64,000 nt of DNA from Branchiostoma floridae (GCF_000003815.2 NC_049993.1:6468489-6532488), one strand, 5' to 3'; positions 37,101 to 49,500 are shown, numbered from the stretch's first letter. Numbers and translations are program-made. The notes: generated from the sequence alone by a model not told the origin.

Positions 37101-40100
37101 GGCCTTTGCTTGAAAAAAGGCAATTAACATCCAGTTGTTGCCTGATCAAACTATGCTTGCTGGGTAGGTGTTAATTGCCCTTTGGTAGCCAAACACACTC
37201 CTAGGCTGGCTTAACTCCTCTGGCAGCTTTTGATACTATCTTATACTACCGTAGGATCTGCTTGGAGATTACTGTTTTAGCAATGCTGAGTGCCCGTCAC
37301 CACCTAAGCTGCGCACCACCTCCACCAAGAACGAGCGGTAGATTAAAGGAGATACTAACTGGAGGAGTTGGGGTTAGTCGTCGTCCCACCTGTGGAACAC
37401 TTGAGCGCCACCGCGTAACCATGGGAACAGGAGCTGACGTCACCGCCTCGCAGACCCCAGTAGTCGTAGCTGCAGTCTTTCAGTCGCCTTTCGTTGTTGT
37501 TTGGGCAGGTTACCTGAGAGGACAATTTGCATATTTGTGTGTTAAGTTGTATTGGTCAAACACACTGCGTCTGCTGAATAAATTATAATCTCCAAGCAGA
37601 ATTTGGGGTTATACTTGGTAGTTGTAGTAGTAGTTTAGAACGTTTTATTGACATCAGTTGTAACGTTACCCTTAACTTAACAGGTTGTACCGCTTTCTGA
37701 CTACCCGGTTTCTGACGGTCGCTTACCCCAAGAGAGAAGTGAAGCAATCAGAAAACTTTAAGATCTTTCATTCCAAAACCTTTGCTACACCCTGGGCTTT
37801 ATATCTCCTTTTATATCTCCACATCAAACAGAAATTTCTACCTTCTATCTCCCTCCTATCTTAAATGAAACACCTGTCAATACCGGTTTCTTGTCACGTG
37901 ATAATCAACATCACAGCCACGTGGCAAGAGAACTCCGAGACGAGATCCACCGGGTTGAAAAAGAGACAGAATGTGTCTCAAAAGCTCCCCCAAGTAGCAA
38001 ACTTAGTTGTGAAAAATCCTTAAGTATGTCATCAAATGTACGCTTTCTACCTTGCTCAACCACACCGGGAGCGGGCTTCCGTCGCCATAGCTACCAGGCG
38101 CGTACACGTCGTCTGCAGACAGGTAGCCGAGCTCCTGACACACGACCCTGGCCTGCTTGTCCCGCCACCATCGTTCCCAGGACGGTCTGCTGGGGCTGTC
38201 ACAGATCGTTCCCCAGTCTCCGTTATGGTAGATCTCCACACGACCCTGGGCACGAGACGACCCTCCCGCCAACCGAACTGAAGCTGTGGTACGTTTATGA
38301 AGGTTAGACATTCAGGTAAACAATACTGTAAATTTATTTAAGTTCGCGGGGATTTAATTTCGCGGTAGCGGGAAAAAAGACTTTTCGCGGTGGATTTAAA
38401 ATTTTAAGTTCGCGGTAACACCATAGACTGCAATCTAATATCATAATAGAAAAATGTTCGCGGTGGTTTTAAATTCGCGGTGAAGTGGTCACCGCGAAAA
38501 CCGCGAACATTAATTCACCGCGAACATTTCTGCATTTACAGTATTCAAATGCAATTCAATCTCTACAACTCAACTGGATATAAAAATGGAGATTTACTTC
38601 CGGACGTTTCGAGTGACATCCATCACTTTTCTTCAGTGCCAAGGTGTGCTAGTAGATCATGAAAAAAATATATTTATAGCGTCGGTAATAATTGTACATA
38701 TGAAGTAGTTATGTCGATAGTGTGCTTGAACACATGCGGTCAACCTGATGTGACGTCATCAAGTAAGCCTTAAGCAAGTAAGCTTGAGTTGAGCTACTTT
38801 TGTATCATGCGATATTGATAGCAACGCTGGTATAATAATTTTTAATCTTTCTGTACATTATATTTGCAGTTTTGGGTGTTGAACAATGTTATCCATGAAT
38901 TTCACGAGATGGCTTTACAGACGATCTGAGTAGGGGGACAGATTTTGTAGACGAGAATTAAGGCAAAGGTGCCGAGAAAAAGGATCGTCTAAACCTGGGT
39001 GATTACAGGATATGTCAGCCATTCGTCGAAGAGTTACGACAGCAAAATAAAGGGGCATTCCGCTCCAGAAGCGAGTGTTATTTTCTGTAGATGATATTTT
39101 TGGGGATACAAATGCACCCGACTTTTCGCAAAGTTGCCTTATTTGTCTTTTCGACAATTATTATTTTCTAAATCCAATACGTATGTGCCCCCTTACGGAC
39201 TCGCTTCTAATGTACTGCGCCGTATATTTAGTATGACTTCCGCCACACTTTCTCGTTAACAGTAGTCGTGATAGCCGTGATGTATTTTAGGTGGACTAAC
39301 TGTATTTGCACGAAACATACAGCCATTTTTCCTATCTTACCTTCACAGAGGATCCCGATGTCGTCATAATGTGTGCACGTGTCCAGCTGAGGGTCGCAGT
39401 CCCACAGCGTGTTCTCGTTCCCAGCGCACGAGGGTGAGTACCGCACGATGTCACCGGTGACGTTCGGGAAGTGATCTCGTGCCCAGACTCCCGTCACGAG
39501 TCCGGGGAATCCCAGATGACGACAAGCGACCTAAAAGTTATAGTGAGAAATCTTCCGTGAATTATGATAGACGGCTTCGCAGACTTCTGTGGCGGTGGTG
39601 TTTATTTTTTGTGGGGCCGCTAATTCGCAATTTTGAACATGGGCTTTAATAGGTAGCCTGGAGTTCAGCCTTTTTCGCTTTAGTCCGCTGCCGAATGTCA
39701 TCGTCAGCAGTACAAGGCTGGAGTCCAGGTTCGTAATGCTGGGAAATAGCTATAGAGTTTTGCAGCAGCCAGAATTCGAGAATGAGGCCAAATGCACAGG
39801 CTATATGTTAAGCGTTAGTATCACTGAGAGTCATTTAAACGATTTTCTAAGAATAAATTGCAACATTTTTTGACAAATCTTGATATTGTTGCTGTATGTA
39901 GGTACTTGAGGTACTTATATAGCAACTTCCGTTTTCGCTTTATCTATTTTTGTTAGATGTGGGCTCAATGAAGCTATCATTCATACAAGGAACGACTAAT
40001 GAGTAATGACTTTTAAACCCACCCTGAACTCCTCCTCTCCCCACTTGGTGCCGCACACCGGAGTCCAGATGCCGTCTCTACTGGAGAACTCCAGCCGGCC

Positions 40101-43100
40101 CTGGTGCGGCACAGGCCCGCCCCACAGCCGGATCTTCTCTGCGGTAGGCAAAACAACTCACACCTTATCTATCGATCCTCAAGAAGATGTGGAAATGATA
40201 TAGATAATCAAACTAGCTATAAAAGCAACATTTTTCGAAAATGTGGAATGGTTTCCCTGTTACAGCGTAGCCTTTTGTCAAGCTATTCGCACACAACATT
40301 ATAGCTATATGCAATTAGGTTTGCCCTTTACTATTGTGCGCCAGGAAAGACAAACAAATTACACATAAGTTTTGCTATCGCAAATGTAGAATTGTTTATA
40401 TTTACACAGCTAAGATGCTGATGCAGTTGTAAGCTCTAATGGTTTCTGAGAGAGACGAAGAAAAATAAATAAGAAGAAGAACACACCAACAAACAAACAA
40501 GATGTTGTTCCTATCGTTGTGAATCTGTAGTTCAATAGTAGAAGACATGGCATACCTAAACACACAGCTCCGGCGACGTCAGAGTTAGGCGCACAGGTGC
40601 TGCTGAAGGTGTTACAGTTGGTCAGACTTAACACGTCTCCTACGGGCGTAAACGAAAATAAGGATAGAAATAAATATATTTAATACCGGAGGAAAAAAAC
40701 ACTACAACGTTCCAACTACCGATATGCCTGTAATATGAAATCGAATAAATTTCAAACATGTAAGTGAAATGATATGTACGAGAGAGTTTTAATAATCTAA
40801 CCAAGGACGTTATATAAGATATGACGTCCTTGATCTAACAGCTCACTATTGGTATAGTAACAACGCGTTTGCTGATCAGAATGTACGCGCTTGAAAAAGC
40901 GATTTTTATATTACTAATTTACATTGACGCCATTCATTTTCAATACGTGGTAGAAGCTCTAATATGCATATCGTTTGCAAGTCCAACCGACAAACAGGGT
41001 ACCTGACGCTGCGCATGTGAAGGAGGTACTGTATATTGGGAACGAGCCTTTCCCGAAGAATGACGAAGTGAGGCCGACGGACGACTTCACTCCGCCGAAG
41101 CCGAGCTGTCGGCAGGCCACGGCAGCCTCGTTCCCAGACCAGTCAGCGCCGCACACGGCGTACCACTGTTGTCCGTCCCGCAGCTCTATTCTTCCCTCAT
41201 TCTCAGTGCCTCCGTCTACTATCCTCACTGTAGACGGTAAGATAGGAAAGTATGTTAGATTATGAAAATAGAACTTCATAACAAATAACATTGATAGTTA
41301 TTCTTTGGAAAATATTATTTTGAAATTTTGCTCAGCCACCCTTATATACTACCTTAACAATGCGTTTGGTTTGTTACAATGTTAATCACATTTTTATAAA
41401 CAATAGGACAACAGAATGTCAGGAACAGAATATGGTACACCAAAGCAAACCATCTGCCACGGGTCTGCATAATACATAAACATATATGAAAGGAAATGAA
41501 ACTGGATACAAATCAAATTCATTAATAAACTAATATAACAAAGACAAACAGAAAATAATGATCTGACAAAGAAACAATAGATATTGTCAAACATTATTTT
41601 TGGTAAAGGCCAGGTAGGTAACTATTACAATACAAACTCTGTAGGAGCTACTTAATCATTATTCTCTTCACGTCTTGTGCAGCTACACAGGCCCTATTAC
41701 GATACTATAATCACAGACCCATTATCCGACCCATTGAGCACAGCACGTACAAAAATCACTGGCGGTTTTCTGGCGGCCTTAAGGGCTTGGGGGCTGCCTC
41801 AAAACGTGTGTATCTTTGAGAAACGAAATATTCCAGACGAGCAAATTCTATACACTTTTTCGCGTTGAATATTTCTCTAACCTCAGAAATTCATCCAGCT
41901 GGGGAGTGGTACTTACATTTATTACCTTTCTTAACACTACTTACACTACGATGTGGGCGTAACTTAGCTATAGCACGCAATTGCCTCAATTTGATATTTG
42001 CTTCCGACATAAACTAGCTAGTTGCCCTAAATAAAATTGGCACTAGTGGCTGAGCAATTTCTGTGTATCACCCCCATCTTCCTGAAACGCTTAAGACAAA
42101 ACATCGTTTCTACAATGTTGGTTTCTGCAATGGAGATATTTTGCAGTGGTCTTGTCCAGAAATTGTCTAGTTAGAATACAGCTGGTGCATGACAGGGCAA
42201 ACGTCTTTATCTGACAAGTGTGTTGTTATCTAGCTTTACAGCGCTGTTACGGCCTAATCGCGGAACAGTAGTCCTGTATACACCAGTTATGGCCTATTTC
42301 TTCCAGGTCAGATAACCAGGGCACATGGCTAGCCTCTACCAGACCCACTACGCTGGCCATTATATAGGGAGAATCGGATTTGACAGGAGAGTTTTGCTAC
42401 TAGAGGAGTTAGTAGGTAGCCTGGGTACCATCCTATTTCTACCGGGGCTCCTTACACTCACTTCCCTAAAGTATTTTTTAGGGGTAGCGAGTGTAAGGAG
42501 CCCCGGTAGAATACGGATGATACTCAGGCTAGTTAGTAGGAGGGTTAAAAATGAATTTAAGTGTGGATTGACTCCCCATTTCACAATTTCCCGATTTATT
42601 TAGCCAAACTCTACGATCCCCACACCCCCGTAGGAAGACCTGATGATACATGGCTAGGTCTGTGGTGTAAATACTGTACGGTACGGCGTGTTTCGACAAG
42701 AACAAAAAAACAAACAAAAAATTGACATTTGTATAAACTCCAAAGTAAATACACCACCACGGCTGTGTAAGCATGACTGAAAATCAGTTTAAACCTGCAA
42801 CTCCATAATCCTACCTAAACATTCCACACTCCAAAATACTACCTGCATTTACAGCCTAAACAAAACTCTTTGTGTGTTAACTTGTAAATAACGTCAGGGC
42901 GCCCTGGTTAAGGGTAGAAAAAGGGTTAAATTGTTTAAATAGCGGAAAAGTATCGATTGAATGATTGGGCTGTGACCTCATGATAAACTAAAACCCGAAT
43001 GTCATTTATCAATGACTTGAAATAAATTAAGCGTTTATGATTATAGACGGAAAGGAATCGAGAAGCAGAACCATATCGTTTTGATTTGATTTTGCAAGAA

Positions 43101-44950
43101 AAATCGTCGCTAGCCTCTGTGCATTGATACAAATACATTTGTATATACGGTGATAAATTTGGTTTCTTAGTATAAAAGTTCTTTTTTAACATAACACTGT
43201 ATCGCACCACGTCTATTTACCAGGTTAAGTGCGCCGTACAGCCGTCTCGCCAGTCTTAATTGATAAGCGAAACACCACAATGCACATACAGATCCTTATC
43301 ACCTGGGCTAAGTGAAAATTCAACCAGGGATCAAGCAAAACAATAGCAGCATCACTCAACTATTACATGGCCTAGTTTGGGGAGCTTAGTTATTTATTTC
43401 GATGAACTCAGTGTGAGAAAAGATTTAACGAATTCCCTACTTCCGAGCGGGCTTCCTTCATTACTTTTATTCGACACTGTATAGAGCAATCATAGCTGTT
43501 AATATCATGATAATATCATGGCTATATAGACACTAGTATAGCGCTGCAGCTGGAAAGTATGGTTTACCGTCTAAGTAAATGACATTTCCTTTAAGATGTT
43601 AAGGCCTACATGTACCATGCTTCTAAGCCACACCACACCTTTGTCCCTTCTTTGAGATCTTTACATTCAACGGTTCTTAAGTTGGGAGAAAACAGCGCAC
43701 AGCGAACCATGTCCGTCTGAATACCGGCATGTGTTGTCTCTAAGCCGGGTTTTGCTGGGCCAAGCAGAGGCCCAATTGTCTGTACAAAATGGGGAAGCCA
43801 GGCAGCAGCAAGTGGCTGTATAGAACGCCCCCGTTCTGTTTCTCAGGGGGAAGAAGCATCCCTTTCTCTATTCGGTCACGGGTCGGGGCAGGACGGTCTT
43901 ACTCGACTGGTCGGTTTGAATGCAAAACACGTCCAAAACAACAACAGTTCGGTTAAGATAATATCAGGGAAAAGTTGTCTATTCAATCCCGTAAATTGGG
44001 ACGTAATCTTCTTCTTTATCTGTCTGAGTTTCGTGGTCCACTGAACAGATTAGTGTCAGTAGACGAGTAGGTGATTCCTACAACTGTGCCGGATAATCGC
44101 AATTTGTCACTTATTGTCTAGATAGGCGGCATTTAAGTCCACAAGTTTCTTTCTCCAGCGGGATAACAACAAGTATAAAGTCAGATACAATGTTGTTGGA
44201 TCAATGAATGTAGAGTAACAGGTTTTCCGATGAAAACTCTTGAAGTCGACCTCTGACCCATGCGTTGTTTGAACGCCGCACAATAATGACGCTGTAGTGT
44301 GTGTACTGGAGGTACAGATTAGCTCCCTGACCCACAAAAACTCTAACCCCCCTCCCTCCTCAAACGGTAAAACGGGCTCCTCTTGCTAATACAGCTTTAA
44401 CATTTGCATAAATACGGGGCTACAGTTACAAATAAGCCACTGTTTCAGTCTACCCCAACTTGTTGAAACGTTCCCACTGCAAACAATGGCATAAAAAGCA
44501 GTTTTGTGTCAGTCTTGTATACAAACATACCACGGCTAGTTTATACATGCCAGTTCGGGTGAAACAGGTTGGTGGGAGCATGTGATTTAAGAGAGAATTT
44601 ATGTCACCACACAATCGCTCTGATTAGCGTTAACAGGTTGGTGGTATTCTGCATACCTGCAAGGTGTCAATGTGTGGTAAACAGGTGACAATTTCACGGA
44701 CGATTGTTCTAGCTCACCCGGAAGTCTGAACAAGAGTTGGTGGCAAATAATCGCATTTTAGCCGTCCCTACACTCACGCCCATATCTCTTCTCCATAACA
44801 CTGTTCTTGTGCAGCTGGTGGTCACTGGAGACCGTTGGGATCTCTTACACGCGCAGGTAAAGGTGAGATAACGTGTCGCCTACCTTCTTGGACCACCGAA
44901 GACGCCAGGTGAGGAAGGAAGATCGCAAGATACAGCACAAGGAGCTCCAT
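34170..44950 (-). CDS. three-SRCR receptor with tyrosine-rich tail (receptor 1)
   Basis: Predicted cell-surface receptor. Exons in order: 44950-44884 (signal peptide MELLVLYLAIFLPHLASS), 41227-41003 and 40639-40556 (SRCR1), 40138-40023 and 39530-39341 (SRCR2), 38283-38051 and 37513-37390 (SRCR3), 36505-36434 (stalk GSSQAVHIPGITPT), then the tail 34653-34170. Each SRCR domain shows six cysteines and typical words (WYAVCGADW, VACRQLGFGG, DIGILCE), as in group A. All seen junctions agree in phase. The stalk ends in phase 1 and the tail starts in phase 2, so a transmembrane exon is missing. None is visible in the sequenced intron, and the 351-N gap at 35301-35651 is the likely place. The tail has nine tyrosines, including ITIM-like VNYSTI and VSYECV, plus FVYFST, DFAYSV and HAYESI. 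With a typical TM exon the protein would be about 560 aa. Ligand unknown. Confidence 0.82.
35301..35651. other. assembly gap (351 N) inside receptor 1
   Basis: Lies in the intron between the stalk exon and the tail exon. It is the most likely location of the missing transmembrane exon. The sequence left of it is CpG-rich, with TCTCGCGAGA at 34980-34989 and a CGCGCGCGCG run. On the right are TGGTCACTA words like those beside the gap at 9689. Confidence 0.9.
35838..36000. mobile_element. MITE remnant around an assembly gap
   Basis: TAATCTCCAAGCAGATTCCT begins at 35838 and runs into a 100-N gap at 35874-35973. No matching right end is clear beyond it. A lone ATCTCCAAGCAGATG at 36078 may be the displaced partner or a separate fragment. 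Confidence 0.45.
36573..36925. repeat. tandem duplication (~180 bp unit, two copies)
   Basis: TTTTAGTAAACGAGTT, AGAAATGGAAA, TCTTCTGCACAGC, AATTTCTC.GTGTG and GGCGACCAG occur in the same order in 36573-36750 and 36757-36925. The units differ at many bases. It lies in an intron of receptor 1 and has no coding potential. Confidence 0.65.
37026..37271. mobile_element. MITE, ATCTCCAAGCAG family, with internal insertion
   Basis: Ends TATCTCCAGTTAGATCCTA and GTAGGATCTGCTTGGAGATTA (37251-37271). CTGTTTTAG flanks both sides, a 9-bp target duplication. At 246 bases it is longer than its relatives. The extra material in the middle has its own inverted words (GGCAATTAACA against TGTTAATTGCC), suggesting a nested insertion. 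A lone terminal fragment is at 37587-37602. Confidence 0.75.
38323..38545. mobile_element. TTCGCGG-rich inverted-repeat element, copy 1
   Basis: ATACTGTAAAT and ATTTACAGTAT form the ends, consistent with TA-flanked terminal repeats. Inside are many TTCGCGGT words, inverted near the right end as ACCGCGAA. The same element is at 55112-55325 in the same order. It is non-coding and lies in the receptor 1 intron before SRCR3. Confidence 0.75.
38603..38638 (-). ncRNA. hammerhead-ribozyme-like core (retroelement remnant)
   Basis: On the - strand CTGAAGA is followed by a hairpin with stem GTGA/TCAC and loop TGGATG, then GAAACG. CTGANGA, then a stem, then GAAA is the conserved hammerhead core. Minimal hammerheads of this kind are known from the ends of Penelope-like retroelements. 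Flanking stems were not established, so self-cleavage is unproven. Confidence 0.4.
42417..42531. mobile_element. short foldback element, TAGCCTGGGTACCATCC family
   Basis: TAGCCTGGGTACCATCC is answered by GGATGATACTCAGGCTA. A nearly perfect inner arm runs CCGGGGCTCCTTACACTC and complement. GTTAGTAGG flanks both sides (42408-42416 and 42532-42540), a 9-bp duplication. A neighbouring stretch at 42328-42375 (CTCTACCAGACCCACTACGC) recurs at 49477-49520 and belongs to another repeat. Confidence 0.8.
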
Positions 44951-45088
44951 CGTGGTCTAGCGCCTCTCACAACAACGCAGAAGACAAACAAGCGGTCAGA
45001 ACGCACTTAAAACAACAACGGGCAGAAAAAAGTCAAACATGGCACCGGGCCGGATAAGTTACCTCGAGGGAGGTCGCTAGGTGAGCCG

Positions 45089-45096
45089 TCACGTGA
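45089..45096. promoter_or_regulatory. TCACGTGA E-box upstream of receptor 1
   Basis: Perfect palindrome TCACGTGA about 140 bases upstream of the receptor 1 start codon. The same eight bases occur about 120 bases upstream of receptor 2. CACGTG boxes of this form bind bHLH-zip factors such as USF and MITF/TFE. Function here is inferred from position only. Confidence 0.4.
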
Positions 45097-45215
45097 CCAA
45101 CTTGACGTATTAAGTGGCGAAGCAGTTACAATAAGAGGCGGGTGTCACGTCCAGTGGGGAGAGAGTAAACATTGGCGCACATATAAACACATTACGAGGG
45201 GGGGGGGGGTGAATT

Positions 45216-45373
45216 CTCTCCGAGCAGAGGTTAGGCTCTGGCTGTTTTCAACGTATTTTATGCGTTTTTCGGGCTTTCTACTTTGTACCGTTTTCTTGAT
45301 GTCTCGCGCCCTAACGAATTAAAAACGCCTTAGATTTAAAAACGGCCGGAGCTTAACCTCTGCTTGGAGAGTA
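45216..45373. mobile_element. MITE, second family (CTCTCCAAGCAGAGG ends)
   Basis: CTCTCCGAGCAGAGGTTAGG is matched by CTTAACCTCTGCTTGGAGAG. Inner words TTTTGTACCGTTTTCTT-like are shared with 29535-29716. It sits just 3' of a poly-G run upstream of the receptor 1 promoter. Confidence 0.7.
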
Positions 45374-45928
45374 GGGCGGCCATGGGAAAAGAACGAAAGG
45401 AATGAAAACATGCGTCGATAAGATGGGTGTAGGATTTTCAAGTGGCTGTGAAGTGACGGGTTTGTTTACATGCCTCCATTTACTTTAATGAATTATGTTA
45501 CCGGGTTACCTTTCCTGTGGGTGGAAAGTGCTTCGTGTAAAGGAGGTCAAACAGGAGCGAAGTTGAGCAGCACAGCGTTTTGTGATATTTTGTTTGGGAA
45601 CACTTTCTGTGTCTGTTCTTTCCAAAAACAGGATGTATGTGCATACAAAACGTTCCGGAATAGACATGTAACATGTTATCACGTATATGATTGTATGTTT
45701 GAATTCGTCGTGTATACTGTGAAACAAAGTAGACAAGGAGGGACGTATATAAACAAGACTTTTTTTCGCTCACTCGCATCAGTTGTTGAGTGGAGTTCAT
45801 CCGTAACTGTGTGATCTTATATGATGTAGTTACATGTGTATAAATGAGATCATTCTTTTGATTTGTGTACAAATGACATCACATGTGTATAAATGACATC
45901 AGTCTTTTGATTTTTAACTGGTAGAAAG

Positions 45929-46046
45929 TAGTCTGAGTACCATCCTCCGTAGTGACCGCTGGCTCAATACTTTCGCTTGCTAATCACGGAGCAGGCAAAA
46001 GCATGACTATGAGTCAGCGGTCACTACGGAGGATGGTACTCATGCA
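45929..46046. mobile_element. foldback element with GAGTACCATCCTCCGTAG arms
   Basis: GAGTACCATCCTCCGTAGTG ACCGCTG is answered by CAGCGGTCACTACGGAGGAT GGTACTC, about 118 bases in all. The outer TAGTCTGAGTACCATCC resembles the TAGCCTGGGTACCATCC ends of 42417-42531, so the families may be related. No target duplication was found. Confidence 0.75.
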
Positions 46047-46592
46047 GGTAAGGTAAAAAGAGATGATTCAGAACAATATTCATGTAGCAAACTTTAATTT
46101 ATTCAGCCACAAATTTTAGCAGTGCCAGCTGCTATTAAAACTTAGTATTCTCTATTGATGTAAAATATATCTTTTATCGTATCGTTGTGGTTTTACAGTC
46201 AAAAGTCTATGACACCGTATTTTCTAAACGGCATCACAACGAAGTGCAGAAAACTCACTACAGAGCACACAATGAAGACACGAAACGTCGATGAAGCTTG
46301 TGACGTCATGACGACAGAACACGATTGTACTAGAGCACAAAAAAAATTCAAGTGTGCAGATGTTGACACACTGGCAACACCAAATCCGTAGGTGTTTTTT
46401 TGGCACCTTTAGACAGATTAGCCGTGAGGCTCGGTGGGCGTCACTCCACCGTCATGGGGGCAGGGGCATGGCGAGTATCGAACTCAGGACCTACTAAGCA
46501 CAAAACAGTATGAGAATTCGAAACGCTGAACTTTGCAACAAATAATTAAGAAAATATAATTTATGTTTTAATGTCTACTACCTTTGTGGATT

Positions 46593-49500
46593 TTATCGCT
46601 TAGAGCTATCACGGAGCAAAGGTTCCCCTGTGCCATTTTTATGACTTGTTTGTTTATTTTTTCTTTTGTTTACAATAGCATATTCCGGGACTCTCTTGCT
46701 CCGGGCGTCCGATTTCTGTTTCTTCTTTTGGTCATCTTCGTCGATCAAGTGTTCGTCAATCGTGCTGTAGTGCCTATCATCTCCGCTAGGCGGCGTGGAA
46801 GATGGAGGAGGCGGCGCTTTTCTCTTGGTTTTGACAGGTGTGGCGTAGGTGACCTCAGCGGAGGACGGATTCAGCTGCACCTGGCCCGGCTCTGATTGGT
46901 CCTCGACCTGCGTGTACTCGGCCGTTGATTGGTGTGACGTCACAGGTACTTCTGGGTTGTAGGGAGGAGGTCTGGACCATTCTATCGTGTCGCTGAAAGG
47001 TCAAACAAAATGTTAATTACTAAATTGATGCTTTCTTCAGTAGTAAAGGGCACGAATGTACTTGATGCACCTGCACCACAGACAATTTATCATCCATATT
47101 GTTATGCCGGCACCGCACTCCCTCCCGGAGCAAGCGGAGTTGGAGAGAGAGAGTTTAAAGAAGGGGGTGAGTTTAAAAAGGACCTCATCGGCATGAAAGC
47201 AAGTGGGACGTAAAGGTTATAGACAAGGAAAACGTCATATCTTCCACTTAAGAACTGTAAACCTGACCAACCTTTTCCTCCGGAGGACGACAAGAAGGAC
47301 CACAAGAATGACCAACAGCACGGCAATGATGACCGCGCACACCGTGATCGCCGCTATCGAACCTGTAGTAAGGGACAAAAATAGTGATTTTGCTACTTAG
47401 AAATTTGTTTCTTTTGTATACTTGACACTTCAGTTCTGTTGCTGTTGTTAGACGGAGTCAAATCGGTCGATACATGGAAGAATACAGAATGAAGAAAACA
47501 GTATATAACAGTTAATACAGAATGACTATAACCGGGAAAATACATGTTAGTCACTGATTGCAAGAAGCAAGTGTGTTTCACCACTTAAGTACAAACTACG
47601 TTTATCAACCAAAGCTTATAACAGCGCTGATTGAAAATAAACATCCACCGTATCGTTACCAAAACGTTCAGACTACCCATGACGTGTTTTACCTGCCGAT
47701 AACGTAGCGGGCAGACGATCCTCGTCTGACGGTGCCCTGGTACCGGGAGTTGGCGTTATGCTGTACGACTCTGGGAACGAGATTGCCTTGCTGGACCCTA
47801 CGTATAGAAAAGTAAAATGTTTAAATCGTTAAAATGTTTAGCAAAAGAAGATTTATCTTTAAACAGAAAGAACAATAAAAAGCATAACATAGAGCCCAAG
47901 TGTCTTAGTCCCGGGTGCCGAATGCCGACCACTTTTGCTGTCAATATTAAACTTTTCGTAGTTCACGAATCACAGAGCATGGAGTCCAGCGTTGTTCGCT
48001 GCAGTCCACTTCCAACGGTCGCTAGACTTCAGATAATCAGATCGGTAGGATATTGTAATTACGTTACTCCTTTAGCTACCTTCCCGAGGGACTCGAAGGA
48101 CTTCTTGCCTCTAGATTGGACTGCGACGCTGAGAATATCGTCCAAGACGTGACTGAGTTTAGATGTACAACTACAATATAGTCTATAACCTACCATTGCA
48201 CCTGACGGCCACGGCCTCCCCGGTCCTGCACCCCGTGCGTCCCTGCTCCCCGGCTCCCCACGCCGCCCGCTCAAACACACACCGCCTCAGCCTGTCCTCA
48301 CTCCCCGTACACCGCGTTCCGTTTATCCACACAGGTCTCCTCAGCAAATCATCGTCTGGAACCGAGGGAATCTTCTCGGCGTCGCCATGGAAACCGAGTT
48401 CTCTGCAGACGACAGCACCCTCCTTGTTTGCGGCCCAGTCTCTGTCACAGACGGCGCCCCACCTGCCTCTGCGGTGCACCTCCACACGGCCTTCTGACGG
48501 GGTCCTACCGCCAGCCAACCGCACTCCAGCTTTCATGGACAAAATGGGCAAAGTTGTGATAATCTTTCAACAGTCACTAGCAGCACAATGTTCTTATATT
48601 CATACCTTATATGAACATCAGCGATATTTTCACAGAATTACGAGCAGTGGACAGTCAGTCTTAGAATGAAACACAACTGAATCCATAGTTTTCTTTACAC
48701 AAGAAATTTCCGTTTCCAAGTTCCGCCTAGAACATACAGACAAAGTGTCAGTCCAAGTGTATAAAACGCAAGTCAAAACTAAAGAAATCCCTAGAAATCT
48801 ATGACGACAGTTGCTTTTGATGTAACGTTAACTACGTACACGAAAGTTTCGCCTTTTATGCTAGTCCAAGTGTATAAAACGTTAAAGAAAGATTATGACA
48901 ATTGCTTAAGGCCTAACTACATCTACTAGAGGGGAGATGCTGAAAACTGACCTTCGCACAGCAGACCCACATCCTCGGAGTGACTGCAGTCTCCCACCTG
49001 CAGTCTGTTACAGTTCAGCATACTGCGCTCGGAGCCGTTACAGGCCAGCACGTACAGCGGGGTAGGAACGTCCTCTGGCGTTCGGGGGAAGTACTGCTCC
49101 GACCACCTCCAGTCAACTGCGCCGGAAAACCCAAGCTGGCGACAAGCGACCTGGAAATACAACCATCAACCTTGAGTTAGTTTTTAAATTTCGTTGGTCC
49201 TTTAGATGTATTTTCTACCTTAAAAGTCTTACTTTTGGCGTCATAGGAATGAGACTGAAAGAAATCAGGCTCGAATGTTATAGGTAACAGTGGCAAGATG
49301 CTCACCATATAAATTCGGGAAAGAGAAACTCAAGATCGAATAGGAAATGTATATATACTACGGCAAATGTCGACCGACACTATGAGAAGCCGTCAAGGGG
49401 TACTCTACACTCGCTAATCTTGACGGACCAAATTTCACCTATGACACAACCGTTGTTTGGGGCTCACCTGTATTCTCTACCAGACTGACTACGCTGGCTA

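Larger units (their letters stand above)
44951..46592. other. intergenic DNA between receptors 1 and 2
   Basis: Contains the probable promoter of receptor 1 (to about 45200) and the 3' end of receptor 2. A polyadenylation signal for receptor 2 (TTTATT on +) is at 46098-46103. Two inverted-repeat elements (45216 and 45929) and a SINE-like fragment around 46430-46540 are present. A 114-codon ORF at 45470-45814 has no recognisable similarity and I do not call it a gene. Confidence 0.5.

Noticed and set aside
45470-45814. 114-codon + strand ORF between receptors 1 and 2
   Set aside because: No recognisable domain, no splice context and no codon pattern that sets it apart. Left as intergenic.
46430-46540. 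Second SINE-like stretch (GAGTATCGAACTCAGGACC)
   Set aside because: Only a B-box-like word is visible, with no A box or tail. Too weak to list as an element.
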